Source: Pelagicoccus sp. SDUM812002 (GTDB lineage Bacteria; Verrucomicrobiota; Verrucomicrobiia; Opitutales; Opitutaceae). Taken from it: a DNA stretch of 64,000 nt. The stretch spans positions 248,001 to 312,000 of the forward strand of contig NZ_JARXHX010000002.1 in the NCBI RefSeq assembly GCF_031127835.1, in the 5' to 3' direction. The notes beneath the pieces were generated by a model. The model did not search any database and was not told the origin of the DNA. It worked only from the letters and a program-made list of their open reading frames with translations. Positions 18,573 to 26,844 of the stretch are shown here, piece by piece. Numbering within the stretch: position 1 is the stretch's first letter; the number at the start of each line of letters is the position of its first letter. The position numbers and the translations under genes were made by a program.

Positions 18573-18604
18573 AAAAGGCCGAACCTTCGCAGGTTCAGCC
18601 TTTT
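18573..18604. terminator. Bidirectional terminator between pspF and a convergent gene
   Basis: A stem of about 13 bp (aaaggc, mismatch, gaacct with aggttc, mismatch, gccttt), a tcgc loop, Ts on the plus side (tttt) and As before the stem give a U-run on both strands. It serves the two convergent genes. Confidence 0.85.
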
Positions 18605-18630
18605 GGAGGTTAGGTGAAATGTCCCTGCGG

Positions 18631-19173
18631 CTATGAGATGTTTAATTGCTCTTCTAGGTTATCAAGGGCTTTCTGGATCGCGCTTTCGGCGACTTCCGCG
18701 AACATCTCGCCTGAGTCCCGTGTAGTGTTTACGGTGATACCGGTGTTTTGGCCGCGTACGACTCCGAGGTCATGTGTGACGCCGTCATTGTCGGTGTACT
18801 CTGCTCGAGCGCTGAATGTGTAGAAGTTCGTGCGAGAGCGTTCCCAGTCGATAACGGTGAACATGAGGTAACCTCGGTCATCCTCCTCCGGAAGAGTGTT
18901 GTACTCGATCTCGTACTTGTCTATCCAGTCGTTGCGGTCTGCAGCGTCGGCAAATGCATTGTGCAAGAGGTCGTCTCGGGCGTTTGATATGTCCGAATAG
19001 GCTGCGCCTGGAAGATCGTCGAAATAGACTTGCAGTTCGTGCTCCAGTGTGGGCTGCGACTCTTCGGGAGCGGCGTTACCGTAGGCGAAGAGCGTTAGGC
19101 CCGTAGCTAGGGCGACCCACCGCTTGGTCTTTTTCGAGCCGAGTGTGATTTTGTCGTCTATGCTATTCTTCAT
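18631..19173 (-). CDS. Secreted protein of unknown function
   Basis: The 180-residue protein has a positively charged N-terminus (LGSKKTKRW) and a signal segment VALATGLTLFAYGNAA, so it is probably periplasmic. The mature part is acidic, with a central beta-rich region (RGYLMFTVIDWERSRTNFYT and FSARAEYTDNDG) and a C-terminal helix (FAEVAESAIQKALDNLEEQL). I do not recognise the family; the layout resembles small periplasmic assembly or stress lipoproteins but no lipobox is present. An AAAGGAA ribosome site precedes the ATG. It is convergent with pspF across a shared terminator and lies downstream of the glucosidase gene on the same strand (91-base gap with a small inverted repeat AGCACT/AGTGCT at 19230-19244). 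Confidence 0.65.
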   Translation of the reverse strand: MKNSIDDKITLGSKKTKRWVALATGLTLFAYGNAAPEESQPTLEHELQVYFDDLPGAAYSDISNARDDLLHNAFADAADRNDWIDKYEIEYNTLPEEDDRGYLMFTVIDWERSRTNFYTFSARAEYTDNDGVTHDLGVVRGQNTGITVNTTRDSGEMFAEVAESAIQKALDNLEEQLNIS

Positions 19174-19264
19174 GGTTCCTTTGGGTGTATGTGTTGCAGG
19201 AACGATTTTCGGCCCTGCTTATTTTGTACAGCACTGGTAGTGCTAGACGCGTGCCAACGGCCAT

Positions 19265-21922
19265 TTATTTACTCCGGTGGAGCTCGTTGACGAGGCTCGC
19301 AACGAGGGCGGTCCAGCCTGTTTGATGACTCGCTCCGTGCCCTTTACTAGTCTCAGGATTGAAGAATTCGTAGAAGAGCGGTGGCTCGGTTGTGTCAAGG
19401 CTATGAGGGTCGGTTCCTTGGCAAGGGCGACGTCCGGCGGAGTTTCTTTTGAATAAAAGTGTGAGGCGACGTCGTAGTTCTTGGGCGCAGTAATCGAGTG
19501 TGTGATACTGGCCAGATCCGGTGGGGAACTCTATTTGGAAGGATTCGCCGTAGGCTTTGTGGTAACGGTCAAGTGCTTCAACGAGGAGGTAGTTTATGGG
19601 AAACCAAATGGGGCCCCGCCAATTGGAATTTCCTCCAAAGAGGTGTGTATCCGAATCTCCAGGACGGTAGCGGAGGTTGAGCTCTTCTCCGTTAATGTTG
19701 ATGGAGTAGGGCTGGTTCTCGTAGGTGCGGGAGAGCGAGCGGATGCCGTAGGGGGAGAGAAATTCTTTCTCATCGAATAGGTAGGCCAGTAATCGCGTGA
19801 GGCGCTCGCGGTTGGGCAAGGCGAGCAGGCGTGTTTGGCCGCTGCTGGAGCTCGGTAGAGCCTCGACGAAGCGGGTGATGTCCTTGCGATTGTTCAAATA
19901 CCACTCCATGCGTTTGCGGAATCCTGGCAGCTCGTCCAGCGTCTCTTGGGGGATGGAGAGGGAGGCGATGAGGGGGAGGAGCCCTACCAGCGAACGGACC
20001 CGCAGGGTGGTGCGTGTCCCGTCTGGGTGTTCGATTTCGTCGTAGTAAAATCCGTCTTCCTCATCCCATAACCCTCCATGAGCGAGGTGGTTTGCTGCCT
20101 CGCATATGCTCATGAAATGTTCGAAGAACTTGGAGGCGAGGTCCGAGTAGGTCTTGTCGGAGTGGGCGAGTTCCAAGGCGATGGAGAGCATCTTGGAGCA
20201 GTAGAAGGCCATCCAAGCGGTGCCGTCCGCTTGGTTGAGGATCGCGCCGCCAGGAAGCGGTTTCGATCGGTCGAAGAGCCCGATATTATCCAGACCGAGA
20301 AATCCGCCGCCAAAGAGGTTTCGGCCCTCTGGATCCTTGCGATTTACCCACCAGGTGAAGTTGATAAGCAGTTTCGAGAAGGCTCGCTTGAGAAAGTCGA
20401 TATCAGGCTCTCCTCGGTCCCTGCCGTGGATGTAGACCTCCCAGCAAGCCCAGGCGTGGGTGGGAGGGTTGACGTCGTCGAGCGCCCACTCGTAGGCAGG
20501 CAGCTGACCATTGGGGTGCATGTACCACTCTCGCAGGAAGAGCAGGAGTTGCTGTTTTGCAAAATCCGGGTCGATGTCCGCGAAAGGCAGCATGTGGAAG
20601 GCTGTGTCCCAAGCGGCGTACCACGGGTACTCCCATTTGTCCGGCATGGAGATGATGTCCTTGTTGAAGAGGTGCTTCCAGTTGCGATTTCTTCCTTGCT
20701 CGCGAGCGGGTGGAGCGTGGGCTACCTCGCTGTCACCCTTGAGCCAGTCGTGAACGGAATAGTGGTAGAACTGCTTGGACCAAAGGAGACCGGCATAGGC
20801 GGCACGCTGGATGGCTTGCTCCTCTCCGTCGGCTTGTTGGCTCAGCTTCTCGGCCCAGAAGTTGTCTGCTTGGGTTTTGGCGTTGGCGAAGGCGGTTTCG
20901 AAGTCGTCTCCAAAAAGGGATGTAGGTGACTCGTCTTCTGCGTAAAGACGGATGGGAATAGTGACTGACTGGCCGGCGGGTACGTTAATATCGTAGCGAG
21001 CCATGGCGAGGGTGCCTTTGCCCTCACCTTGCATCACGGCGTCTTCCTGCTTCTCGATCAGCCAGCGATGAAATGCGTCTTTGGTGAATGTGGTGTAGTT
21101 GTCCTCTCCATACAGGGCTTTGGAAGCGGTTTCGTTTTCGGCAAGCCCGATGCAGGGCTTGGTGCCATCAGAAGCGTAGCCCGCAGCGAAGTGGAAGGTG
21201 CCGAGGCCCTCGCGCTCGAGTTGGAGAGTGTTGGCGCTGCTAAAACTTATTTGTGGTTTGAGGGAGCAGCCCTCGTGCTCGCAACCCCAAATCCATGTGT
21301 TGCGAAACCAAAGCTTGGGCAGAACGGTAAGAGGAGCATTCTCGTCCCCGCGGTTGTTGATGGTCAGTCGCATCAGCAGGTCGTTTTGGCCCGCTTTGGC
21401 GTATTCGATCTCGATATCAAAGTAACGGTTTTCGGCAAACGCGTCTGTATCGCTCAACTCGAACTCCGGATCGTTGAGCCCGCGCTTGGCGTTCTCTTGG
21501 CGAAGCTGCTCGTATGGGAATTCAGTTTGCGGGTACTTGTATAGAGCTTTCGAATACGTGTGAGTCGGCGTGGAGTCTAGGTAGTAGTAGAGCTCTTTGC
21601 AGTCCTCGCCGTGGTTTCCCTGCTCTCCGTTGAGACCGAACAGGCGCTCCTTGATGATCGGGTCCTTGCCGTTCCAGAAGGCAGGCGCCAAACAGAGTCG
21701 ACCTTCTCGATCGCAGAAACCGGCTAGACCGTCCTCTCCCCAACGGAACGCTCGCAGGTGGGCGTCCTCGAAGGGGAAATGCCGCCATGCCTGGCCGTCG
21801 GCCGAATAGTCTTCGCGCACGGTGCCCCACTGACGCTCTGAGAGGTAGGGCCCCCAGCGTTTCCAGTTCTTTTCCCTTGTCGCGTCCTCTGCGAGACGCT
21901 GCTTTTCACTATCTCCGATCAT
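19265..21922 (-). CDS. Large glucosidase of the MGH1/GH63-like type
   Basis: The 885-residue protein has no signal peptide, so it is probably cytoplasmic. The N-terminal part (RLAEDATREKNWKRWGPYLS, then ERQWGTVREDYS) and the (alpha/alpha)6 barrel signatures WYAAWDTAFHMLPFADID, YEWALDDVNPPTHAW, GLWDEEDGFYYDEI and NWRGPIWFPINYLLVEAL match bacterial glucosidases related to GH63 (YgjK-like) carrying the MGH1 domain. These hydrolyse alpha-glucosidic bonds; the Asp in ALDDVNPP and a late Glu in the ETSKGHGASHQTGW region are likely catalytic candidates by position. The exact sugar is unknown. Upstream, within 20 bases, is a decayed LysR-family gene that may once have regulated it. Confidence 0.85.
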   Translation of the reverse strand: MIGDSEKQRLAEDATREKNWKRWGPYLSERQWGTVREDYSADGQAWRHFPFEDAHLRAFRWGEDGLAGFCDREGRLCLAPAFWNGKDPIIKERLFGLNGEQGNHGEDCKELYYYLDSTPTHTYSKALYKYPQTEFPYEQLRQENAKRGLNDPEFELSDTDAFAENRYFDIEIEYAKAGQNDLLMRLTINNRGDENAPLTVLPKLWFRNTWIWGCEHEGCSLKPQISFSSANTLQLEREGLGTFHFAAGYASDGTKPCIGLAENETASKALYGEDNYTTFTKDAFHRWLIEKQEDAVMQGEGKGTLAMARYDINVPAGQSVTIPIRLYAEDESPTSLFGDDFETAFANAKTQADNFWAEKLSQQADGEEQAIQRAAYAGLLWSKQFYHYSVHDWLKGDSEVAHAPPAREQGRNRNWKHLFNKDIISMPDKWEYPWYAAWDTAFHMLPFADIDPDFAKQQLLLFLREWYMHPNGQLPAYEWALDDVNPPTHAWACWEVYIHGRDRGEPDIDFLKRAFSKLLINFTWWVNRKDPEGRNLFGGGFLGLDNIGLFDRSKPLPGGAILNQADGTAWMAFYCSKMLSIALELAHSDKTYSDLASKFFEHFMSICEAANHLAHGGLWDEEDGFYYDEIEHPDGTRTTLRVRSLVGLLPLIASLSIPQETLDELPGFRKRMEWYLNNRKDITRFVEALPSSSSGQTRLLALPNRERLTRLLAYLFDEKEFLSPYGIRSLSRTYENQPYSININGEELNLRYRPGDSDTHLFGGNSNWRGPIWFPINYLLVEALDRYHKAYGESFQIEFPTGSGQYHTLDYCAQELRRRLTLLFKRNSAGRRPCQGTDPHSLDTTEPPLFYEFFNPETSKGHGASHQTGWTALVASLVNELHRSK

Positions 21923-21941
21923 GTTGGTATTGGATTCGTTT

Positions 21942-22275
21942 TTAGGCGGGCGGCGGTAAGAGGTGGGGAGCTATGGTGGGGATGATGTTAAACGTCATGT
22001 TCCCAACCATCAACTCGCCGCGCATTCGAAAGGTGGATACGGTATTCTCGCGTTCATCTAGGAGCCGGTGGGCCCCTTCCAGCAACAGTTTACCTGATTC
22101 GCTCAATTCCACGCCCCTTGGGTTCTATGATGAAGAGCACTTCGCCCAGCTCTTCCTCCACTTTAGAGATTCGGTAGCTGAGAGAAGGTTGGCTGAGATG
22201 GCAAGCTTTGGCGGCTCGAGTGAAGCTCTGCTCCCGGGCCGCCGCGACAAAGCATTTTAGCTGGGTAAAGTCTAT
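21942..22275 (-). pseudogene. Decayed LysR-family regulator (three lesions)
   Basis: On the minus strand codons from 22275 downward read IDFTQLKCFVAAAREQSFTR, then AAKACHLSQPSLSYRISKVE, an unmistakable LysR winged-helix start. The first codon is ATA where ATG is expected, and no ATG, GTG or TTG start precedes it before the stop at 22330. The frame then ends at 22090. A shift of one base in the C-run at 22114-22117 restores the family sequence VELSESGKLLLEGAHRLLDE and GNMTFNIIPTIAPHLLPPPA, which stops at 21942. So the start codon is lost, a one-base indel breaks the frame, and about two thirds of the effector domain is missing. It lies just upstream of the glucosidase gene in the same orientation. 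Confidence 0.8.
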
Positions 22276-22488
22276 AGGATTAACCGATGACGATGATTGG
22301 TGTTTGTGTGCAACCGGACACGGTGAGGATTACCATGGGAATTTCGTGGTTCCGCCCTTACAGAGGTGGCTTTAAGCGATTCGCCTCTGATTCAGGTTGA
22401 GAGATCCAATTAACGATTGCCGCAGGGGAATGCTGCACTTTTCCGTTCGACACTGTCGCGGCTTTGCTCGTCCTTTTAGATAAGGACT

Positions 22489-23937
22489 ATGAACATCTCT
22501 TTCGACAACACCTACGCCCGCCTCCCAGAGCGTTTCTTCAAGCCGCAGCTTCCTGCCAAGGTGCCGGCTCCGGAATTGATTCGAGTGAATCGAGAGCTCG
22601 CTGGAGAGCTCGGTATCGACGCGGAATGGTTGGAGTCAGACGAAGGGCTTTCGGTCCTTGCAGGCAATGCGATCGCGGAAGGATCGGAGCCGATCGCCCA
22701 AGCGTACGCTGGGCATCAGTTCGGACACTTTGTGCCGCAGCTGGGCGACGGGCGCGCCATCCTGCTGGGCGAGGTCGTATCGGGTAATGGCAAGCGTTAC
22801 GATCTGCAGCTCAAGGGATCTGGGCGAACCGCTTTTTCGCGGGCAGGCGATGGAAAGTCGGCTCTAGGGCCGGTCATTCGCGAGTACATTTTAAGTGAAG
22901 CGATGGCGGCTTTAGGCGTTCCGACGACGCGGGCTCTAGCGGCGGTGGCCACTGGGGAGACGGTTTATCGGCAGGAAGGTGAGGTGCCAGGAGGCGTTTT
23001 CACTCGGGTGGCTTCCAGCCACGTGCGGGTGGGGACGTTTCAGTATTTTCAGTCGAGGGGCGACGTGGATGCGATCCGCTCTTTGGCCGATTTCGTGATC
23101 AAGCGTCACTATCCGGAAGCCCTGCAGGCAGAGGATCCCTACCTTGCCCTGCTCAGAAACGTGGTCGAGAGACAGGCCTCGCTGGTGGCCCAATGGATGT
23201 CTCTGGGCTTTATCCATGGCGTCATGAACACAGACAACATGGCGGTATCGGGAGAGACGATCGACTACGGCCCCTGTGCCTTTATGGAAGTATTTCATCC
23301 GGAGTGCGTTTTCAGCTCGATCGATCGCAACGCTCGCTATGCTTGGGGTAACCAAGGAAACATCGCCTTCTGGAACCTGACGAGATTGGCGGAAGCGTTG
23401 TTGCCAGTCATTGATGAAAAGCCGGAGGATTCTAGTCGCAAGGCGGAGGCCGTTTTAAATGAGTTTACAGATCGTTTCGCTGACCAGTATGTCGCACGGT
23501 TCAAATCAAAGCTGGGATCCTCTGAAGTCGTATCTAAAGAGCTGATACAAGAGACGCTCCAGTTGCTCGCTTCGCAGGAAGTCGACTTCACTCTATTCTT
23601 TCGCCATCTCACGCGTAGTGCTGGGGGGGCTTCCACAGCCGAACTCGAAGACCTTTTCAAAAACCGCGATACATTTGGAGAGTGGTTTTCCAAGTGGTCC
23701 GCCATGGATGTGTCCACCGAGGGCCTGCAGGCCATGCAGCGCGCAAATCCGATTCTGACTCCTCGGAACCATCGAGTCGAACAAGCGATACAAGCTGCAT
23801 ACAGAAGCGACTACTCTGTCTTTCATCGGCTTGTGAATGCACTAGCTACTCCGTTTGTAGATGATCCGGCCAATCGTGATCTAGAAGCTCGGCCGCTGCC
23901 CGAGGAAGTGGTGCACCAAACCTTTTGCGGCACCTGA
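22489..23937 (+). CDS. selO: SelO/YdiU family protein adenylyltransferase (pseudokinase fold)
   Basis: The 482-residue protein has the family length and signatures: SFDNTYARLPERFF at the start, then AQAYAGHQFGHFVPQLGDGR, LQLKGSGRTAFSRAGDGKSA and the catalytic segment HGVMNTDNMAVSGETIDYG. SelO flips ATP in a kinase-like fold and transfers AMP to Ser, Thr or Tyr of target proteins, and is linked to oxidative stress. The conserved lysine of LQLKGSGRT and the Asn/Asp of MNTDNM and IDYG are present. The C-terminus ends TFCGT, with cysteine at the position where animal SelO has selenocysteine. The ATG at 22489 has an AAGGA just before it. The gene stands alone. Confidence 0.95.
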   Translation: MNISFDNTYARLPERFFKPQLPAKVPAPELIRVNRELAGELGIDAEWLESDEGLSVLAGNAIAEGSEPIAQAYAGHQFGHFVPQLGDGRAILLGEVVSGNGKRYDLQLKGSGRTAFSRAGDGKSALGPVIREYILSEAMAALGVPTTRALAAVATGETVYRQEGEVPGGVFTRVASSHVRVGTFQYFQSRGDVDAIRSLADFVIKRHYPEALQAEDPYLALLRNVVERQASLVAQWMSLGFIHGVMNTDNMAVSGETIDYGPCAFMEVFHPECVFSSIDRNARYAWGNQGNIAFWNLTRLAEALLPVIDEKPEDSSRKAEAVLNEFTDRFADQYVARFKSKLGSSEVVSKELIQETLQLLASQEVDFTLFFRHLTRSAGGASTAELEDLFKNRDTFGEWFSKWSAMDVSTEGLQAMQRANPILTPRNHRVEQAIQAAYRSDYSVFHRLVNALATPFVDDPANRDLEARPLPEEVVHQTFCGT

Positions 23938-23949
23938 GGTGTAGGATGG

Positions 23950-23991
23950 CAAGGCAGTGAATTCTAAAGGCTGGTCTAACCCCGCCGATTG
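23950..23991 (+). repeat. Left copy of an imperfect ~44 bp inverted repeat
   Basis: The ordered blocks CAAGG, CAGTG, AAT, AGGC, AAC and GCCGATTG recur in the same order on the minus strand at 26734-26777. About two thirds of positions agree by eye. The pair brackets the segment of broken genes. A chance match is possible. Confidence 0.35.
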
Positions 23992-24012
23992 TCGTCAGCG
24001 GCAAGCCTTTTT
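23966..24012 (+). terminator. Possible terminator after selO
   Basis: An outer stem AAAGGC/GCCTTT and an inner CCGC/GCGG stem, followed by five Ts, form an irregular hairpin 28 bases after selO. It overlaps the left repeat copy. Confidence 0.4.
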
Positions 24013-24196
24013 GCAAGTGCGTCCTCGGCAGCCCATTTCCACAAGTTCACTGAGCAATTTGCAAAGCCAAACCCTGGCGAATCCTCTACTTCTCCTATCA
24101 TAGACTGGAGTGATTGTTAAGCAGATCGTCGAGGAAGTCTGCTCGCTATCGAGCATTAAGGCCAGCTGTCGAAAGGGAAATCCGTCTGATGCAGAG

Positions 24197-24680
24197 TCAC
24201 TTCTGATCCAGTTCTGCTTTGTATCTTATGGTGAGCTTTCTCTTGTCGGAGTCGTGCTGCTTCACCTCGATGCTTTCAGACAATACGCATGAATTGGTTT
24301 CGTATATAAACGGAAAATACTGGTCATCCACCTGATCTTTTGGAGTGTAACCCTTGTAGTTGTAAACGCAGGACATGAGGAGTTCTACCTCTTTTTCTTC
24401 GATTTCTCGATTAAAAGTCAGCTCGTAGCTTCTATGATGTCAACCACCTCTGCCACCTGTGCTTCTTTCGAACCATTCGAATTCAAGTCCGTTAAGTTCT
24501 TCTACTTCTTGAGTATTGCGGTAGGCGTCGTCGAGTATGCCTACCATCAGTTCTTGGGAATGTTTCGTGAACGAGTAATAGGAAGGAGTCCAGTGATCGT
24601 CTTAGCATCTTTTCGATCGACAAGGTGTAGAGCAGAAGGCCTATAAACGCGATTACGAGTAACGGTATATGGTTCTTCAT
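24197..24680 (-). pseudogene. Broken gene for a small membrane-anchored protein
   Basis: The minus strand begins with a good signal anchor, MKNHIPLLVIAFIGLLLYTL. Near 24597-24604 the reading must shift by one base, after which sensible sequence continues (DDHWTPSYYSFTKHSQELMV, ILDDAYRNTQEVEELNGLEF). An in-frame TGA at 24440-24442 interrupts it, and the same frame goes on (SYELTFNREIEEKEVELLMS, then YIYETNSC-type sequence IYETNSCVLSESIEVKQHDS) to a final TGA at 24197. So one frameshift and one nonsense codon break a gene of about 160 codons. The family is not recognised. Sequencing error cannot explain the nonsense codon as easily as the frameshift. Confidence 0.65.
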
Positions 24681-24757
24681 GATCTTAACCGAATATCGAA
24701 CTCTACGAAGTGGTGTTGGCAGAGCGATGCTACAGTTGTGCGGGTAGAGGTCTGTTG

Positions 24758-25177
24758 TTATTCATTTTCATCAACGTTGATTTTCCAGGAAATTCCGAAT
24801 GGATCGACAACGATACCATACCAGGACGTAAACTTCGATTTCTCTAGAGGAATCACTACTTGGCCCTCTTGGCTAAGGGCCTTGAATATCTGCATTGCCC
24901 GTTCGATGGAGCTCAATCTCAGGGCTAAGGAAAAACCGTTGAACTCTCCGGTTGCCCCATCCTTGCTGAATCCAACGTCACTTGCCATAAAGACAGTTTC
25001 TTCGATCCGAAAGGTAGCGTGGAATATCAGGTCGCCCATACCTTCTTGTGTGTGCGCTTGATCTGGGCTTTCGCGAAAGCGCATGAGGAAGATCGTCTCA
25101 GCGTTCATTGCCTTCGCATAGAAATCAAGGGCTTCCTCGGTGCGGCCCAAAAAGGCGAGTGTAGTGATTACTGGCAT
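24758..25177 (-). CDS. VOC/PhnB-like glyoxalase-superfamily protein
   Basis: The 139-residue protein has the PhnB-like VOC layout: PVITTLAFLGRTEEALDFYA (first beta-alpha-beta unit), an ETIFLMRFRESPD segment, MGDLIFHATFRIEETVFMAS and the C-terminal WYGIVVDPFGISWKINVDEN. VOC proteins include glyoxalases, antibiotic-binding proteins and demethylubiquinone-type methyltransferases; the PhnB-like group is mostly uncharacterised. The gene is intact, while both neighbours on the same strand are broken. The upstream 200 bases are AT-rich and hold no recognisable gene. Confidence 0.85.
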   Translation of the reverse strand: MPVITTLAFLGRTEEALDFYAKAMNAETIFLMRFRESPDQAHTQEGMGDLIFHATFRIEETVFMASDVGFSKDGATGEFNGFSLALRLSSIERAMQIFKALSQEGQVVIPLEKSKFTSWYGIVVDPFGISWKINVDENE

Positions 25178-25385
25178 ACTATTTTGTTAGTGTTGATTTC
25201 TCTCTCGGTAGGTTGTTTATTTCGATTTATATTATTTATTACTTCTCTAGGAATTAGTATTTCGGACAGGTTATGGGTAAGTCTATTATGATCTTGAAGT
25301 ATTATCTGGTACTTCCCTTTAAACCTGCTCGTTATCTATTTGTAAAGGTGGTTCCGATGGAACGGGATTGGTGAGAAATCTGAAT

Positions 25386-26133
25386 CTAATCTATCTTGTA
25401 AACTTTTACGTCGCTGGTCGAAGATGTGTATACGATTGCTTTCCGATTGAAGACCCTTGTTGAAGAGATCTCGTAGGAATCACCTCTAACGACTTGTGCA
25501 AAGAGGTCGCGAAATTCCACGATGGTATCGAACTCTACCAATGGCACTCCGTGAGCTCCGTAAAATCGGTACTCTTCGCCAAGGTCGTTTATTATTATCT
25601 CCAGATTGGAGAGATATTTAGGAATGTCTTTTTCGTCGAAAACGAATAGGGGACCATTGTAAACGAGGTCACCTAGAAAGGCTAGTCTACGTTTCCTGTC
25701 GATTATCGCGACTGATTCGTTTGAATGCCCTGGTACGCTGAGTAGCTCAAATGATCGGCCACCGAGATCAATGCTTCTTCCTACCGGAATCCATTCGTCG
25801 ACTTTTACTTCCCGAGGTTGCTCGCCGAAGAAGCGTTCCGAATCGGAGAAACTGTAAGACCCATCTTTGTATGTTTTGGCTCGAAGTGGACCAAGGTCCG
25901 GAAACGCGATGTGATCAAATTCCTTTAGATTTTGGGTGTGATCAAAGTGAAAGTGAGAGACGATAAGCGTGATGGGTTTGTCTGACGTTGGTTTGAGAGC
26001 TTTGAGGTTCGGCGATTATCCACGTACTCTCGTCGATGTTTTTTACTGAGAACCAATTTTCCTCGCCCACCTTGCCACAACCAGAAAGTAGGATCACGAG
26101 TACAATCCCTGAGAGTTTGAAGGAGTGGAGCAT
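25386..26133 (-). pseudogene. Broken metallo-beta-lactamase-fold lipoprotein gene
   Basis: The minus strand starts with a lipoprotein signal (SGIVLVILLSGCGKVGEEN, lipobox LSGC), then NIDESTWIIAEPQ. Around 25998-26010 the sequence jumps into another frame, which runs intact to a TAG at 25386. This second frame has the metal-binding signature IVSHFHFDHTQNL (HxHxDH), then FELLSVPGHSNESVAIIDRK (later histidine), LAFLGDLVYNGPLFVFDE (metal Asp) and YRFYGAHGVPLVEFDTIVEF. The usual strand and DTG loop between WIIAEP and the HxHxDH are missing, so a deletion as well as a frameshift occurred. The ancestor was probably a periplasmic MBL-fold hydrolase. Each fragment alone would be unlikely to fold. Confidence 0.75.
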
Positions 26134-26228
26134 TTTTAGAGTCCTCTTCGATGGGGAGGTATATATGAGACCGTTATCGCAAAGCGCTGGCCGAAGTTGC
26201 GTGAGATGTCTGGTGTGGCTGGCTTATA

Positions 26229-26594
26229 CTAGTCGAATATCCAACTTGCCGAACTCTTAAACTGACCAACGACGACCCAGATTGTGACACCGAGGAGAAA
26301 GATGTATACTGATCTTAGAAGGAGCGTCTTCTTTTTGTCCGTGTTTCGGTCCCAATCAAAAACTGCCGATGCGAAAAACAGTAGAGGGAAACCAAGAAAA
26401 GAGAGGAATGTGATGAGCGTGCCCAAGTCACGATGCCGTAGTAAACTGGCATTTTCAGTTCCTTCGGGTTTGGGTGGGCGTAATAATGCCAGTGGCCGAT
26501 GGAAAAATAGGTGTAGAGAGCGAAGGTGAGTGCCAAGATATAACCGGTGATCGGCGTTGCGGATGCGAAGAGTAAGTTTCAGGTAGGAGTTCAT
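26229..26594 (-). pseudogene. Frameshifted membrane protein gene
   Basis: A continuous minus-strand frame exists (121 residues), but its middle third is an Arg/Pro/His-rich scramble. Read in the neighbouring frame that middle section is a good membrane protein: FASATPITGYILALTFALYT, then YFSIGHWHYYAHPNPKELKM. The first residues (MNSYLKL) and the last 70 (TLITFLSFLGFPLLFFASAV, LLLRSVYIFLLGVTIWVVVG) fit the original frame. So two opposite indels, near 26570 and 26415, flank the scrambled part. The ancestor was probably a three- or four-span membrane protein of unknown family. Confidence 0.6.
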
Positions 26595-26844
26595 CTTTCG
26601 CCTGTTTCTGTATCCAATTTCGAATGTGGGCTGCCCTATTGCTGCGTCGCTTCCACCGCACCTTGGGTAACGCTTCGTAGGCTGGAGTCGGTGCCAGCGA
26701 TAGTCCGGTCTTGAGCATTGCTTATTCCTTGCCCAATCGGCGTTGCTGGTGGCCTATCGCATTCGCACTGACCCTTGAAGTTCGGAGTGCTTGTCCAAGA
26801 CTCCGAGTCCGTGAAGGGTAGTGCGGTCCGCTCGGCGGACTCGC
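26595..26844. other. Intergenic stretch with hairpins and no supported gene
   Basis: No convincing gene. It contains a nested inverted repeat at 26771-26820 (ACCCTT with AAGGGT outside, CGGAGT with ACTCCG inside), the right copy of the ~44 bp repeat (26734-26777) and a small palindrome tgcggtccg...cggactcgcc near 26822-26846. A minus-strand frame of 87 codons from 26718 has a ribosome site (AAGGA) but no family resemblance. Confidence 0.4.
26734..26777 (-). repeat. Right copy of an imperfect ~44 bp inverted repeat
   Basis: Read on the minus strand it carries CAAGG, CAGTG, AAT, AGGC, CAAC and GCCGATTG in the same order as the copy at 23950-23991. The two point towards each other across 2.8 kb of mostly broken genes. 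Confidence 0.35.

Noticed and set aside
20078-20929. 283-codon plus-strand frame over the glucosidase
   Set aside because: Antisense to conserved glucosidase motifs; Val/Gly/Glu-rich shadow composition.
21973-22260. 95-codon plus-strand frame upstream of selO
   Set aside because: It is antisense to the decayed LysR gene and has no family resemblance.
23975-24122. Integron attC-like boxes GTCTAAC (near 23974) and GTTAAGC (near 24116), suggesting a cassette array
   Set aside because: The spacing of about 150 bases is long, the boxes are poorly complementary, the inner arms do not pair and no such boxes follow the other cassette-like genes. No integrase gene is seen.
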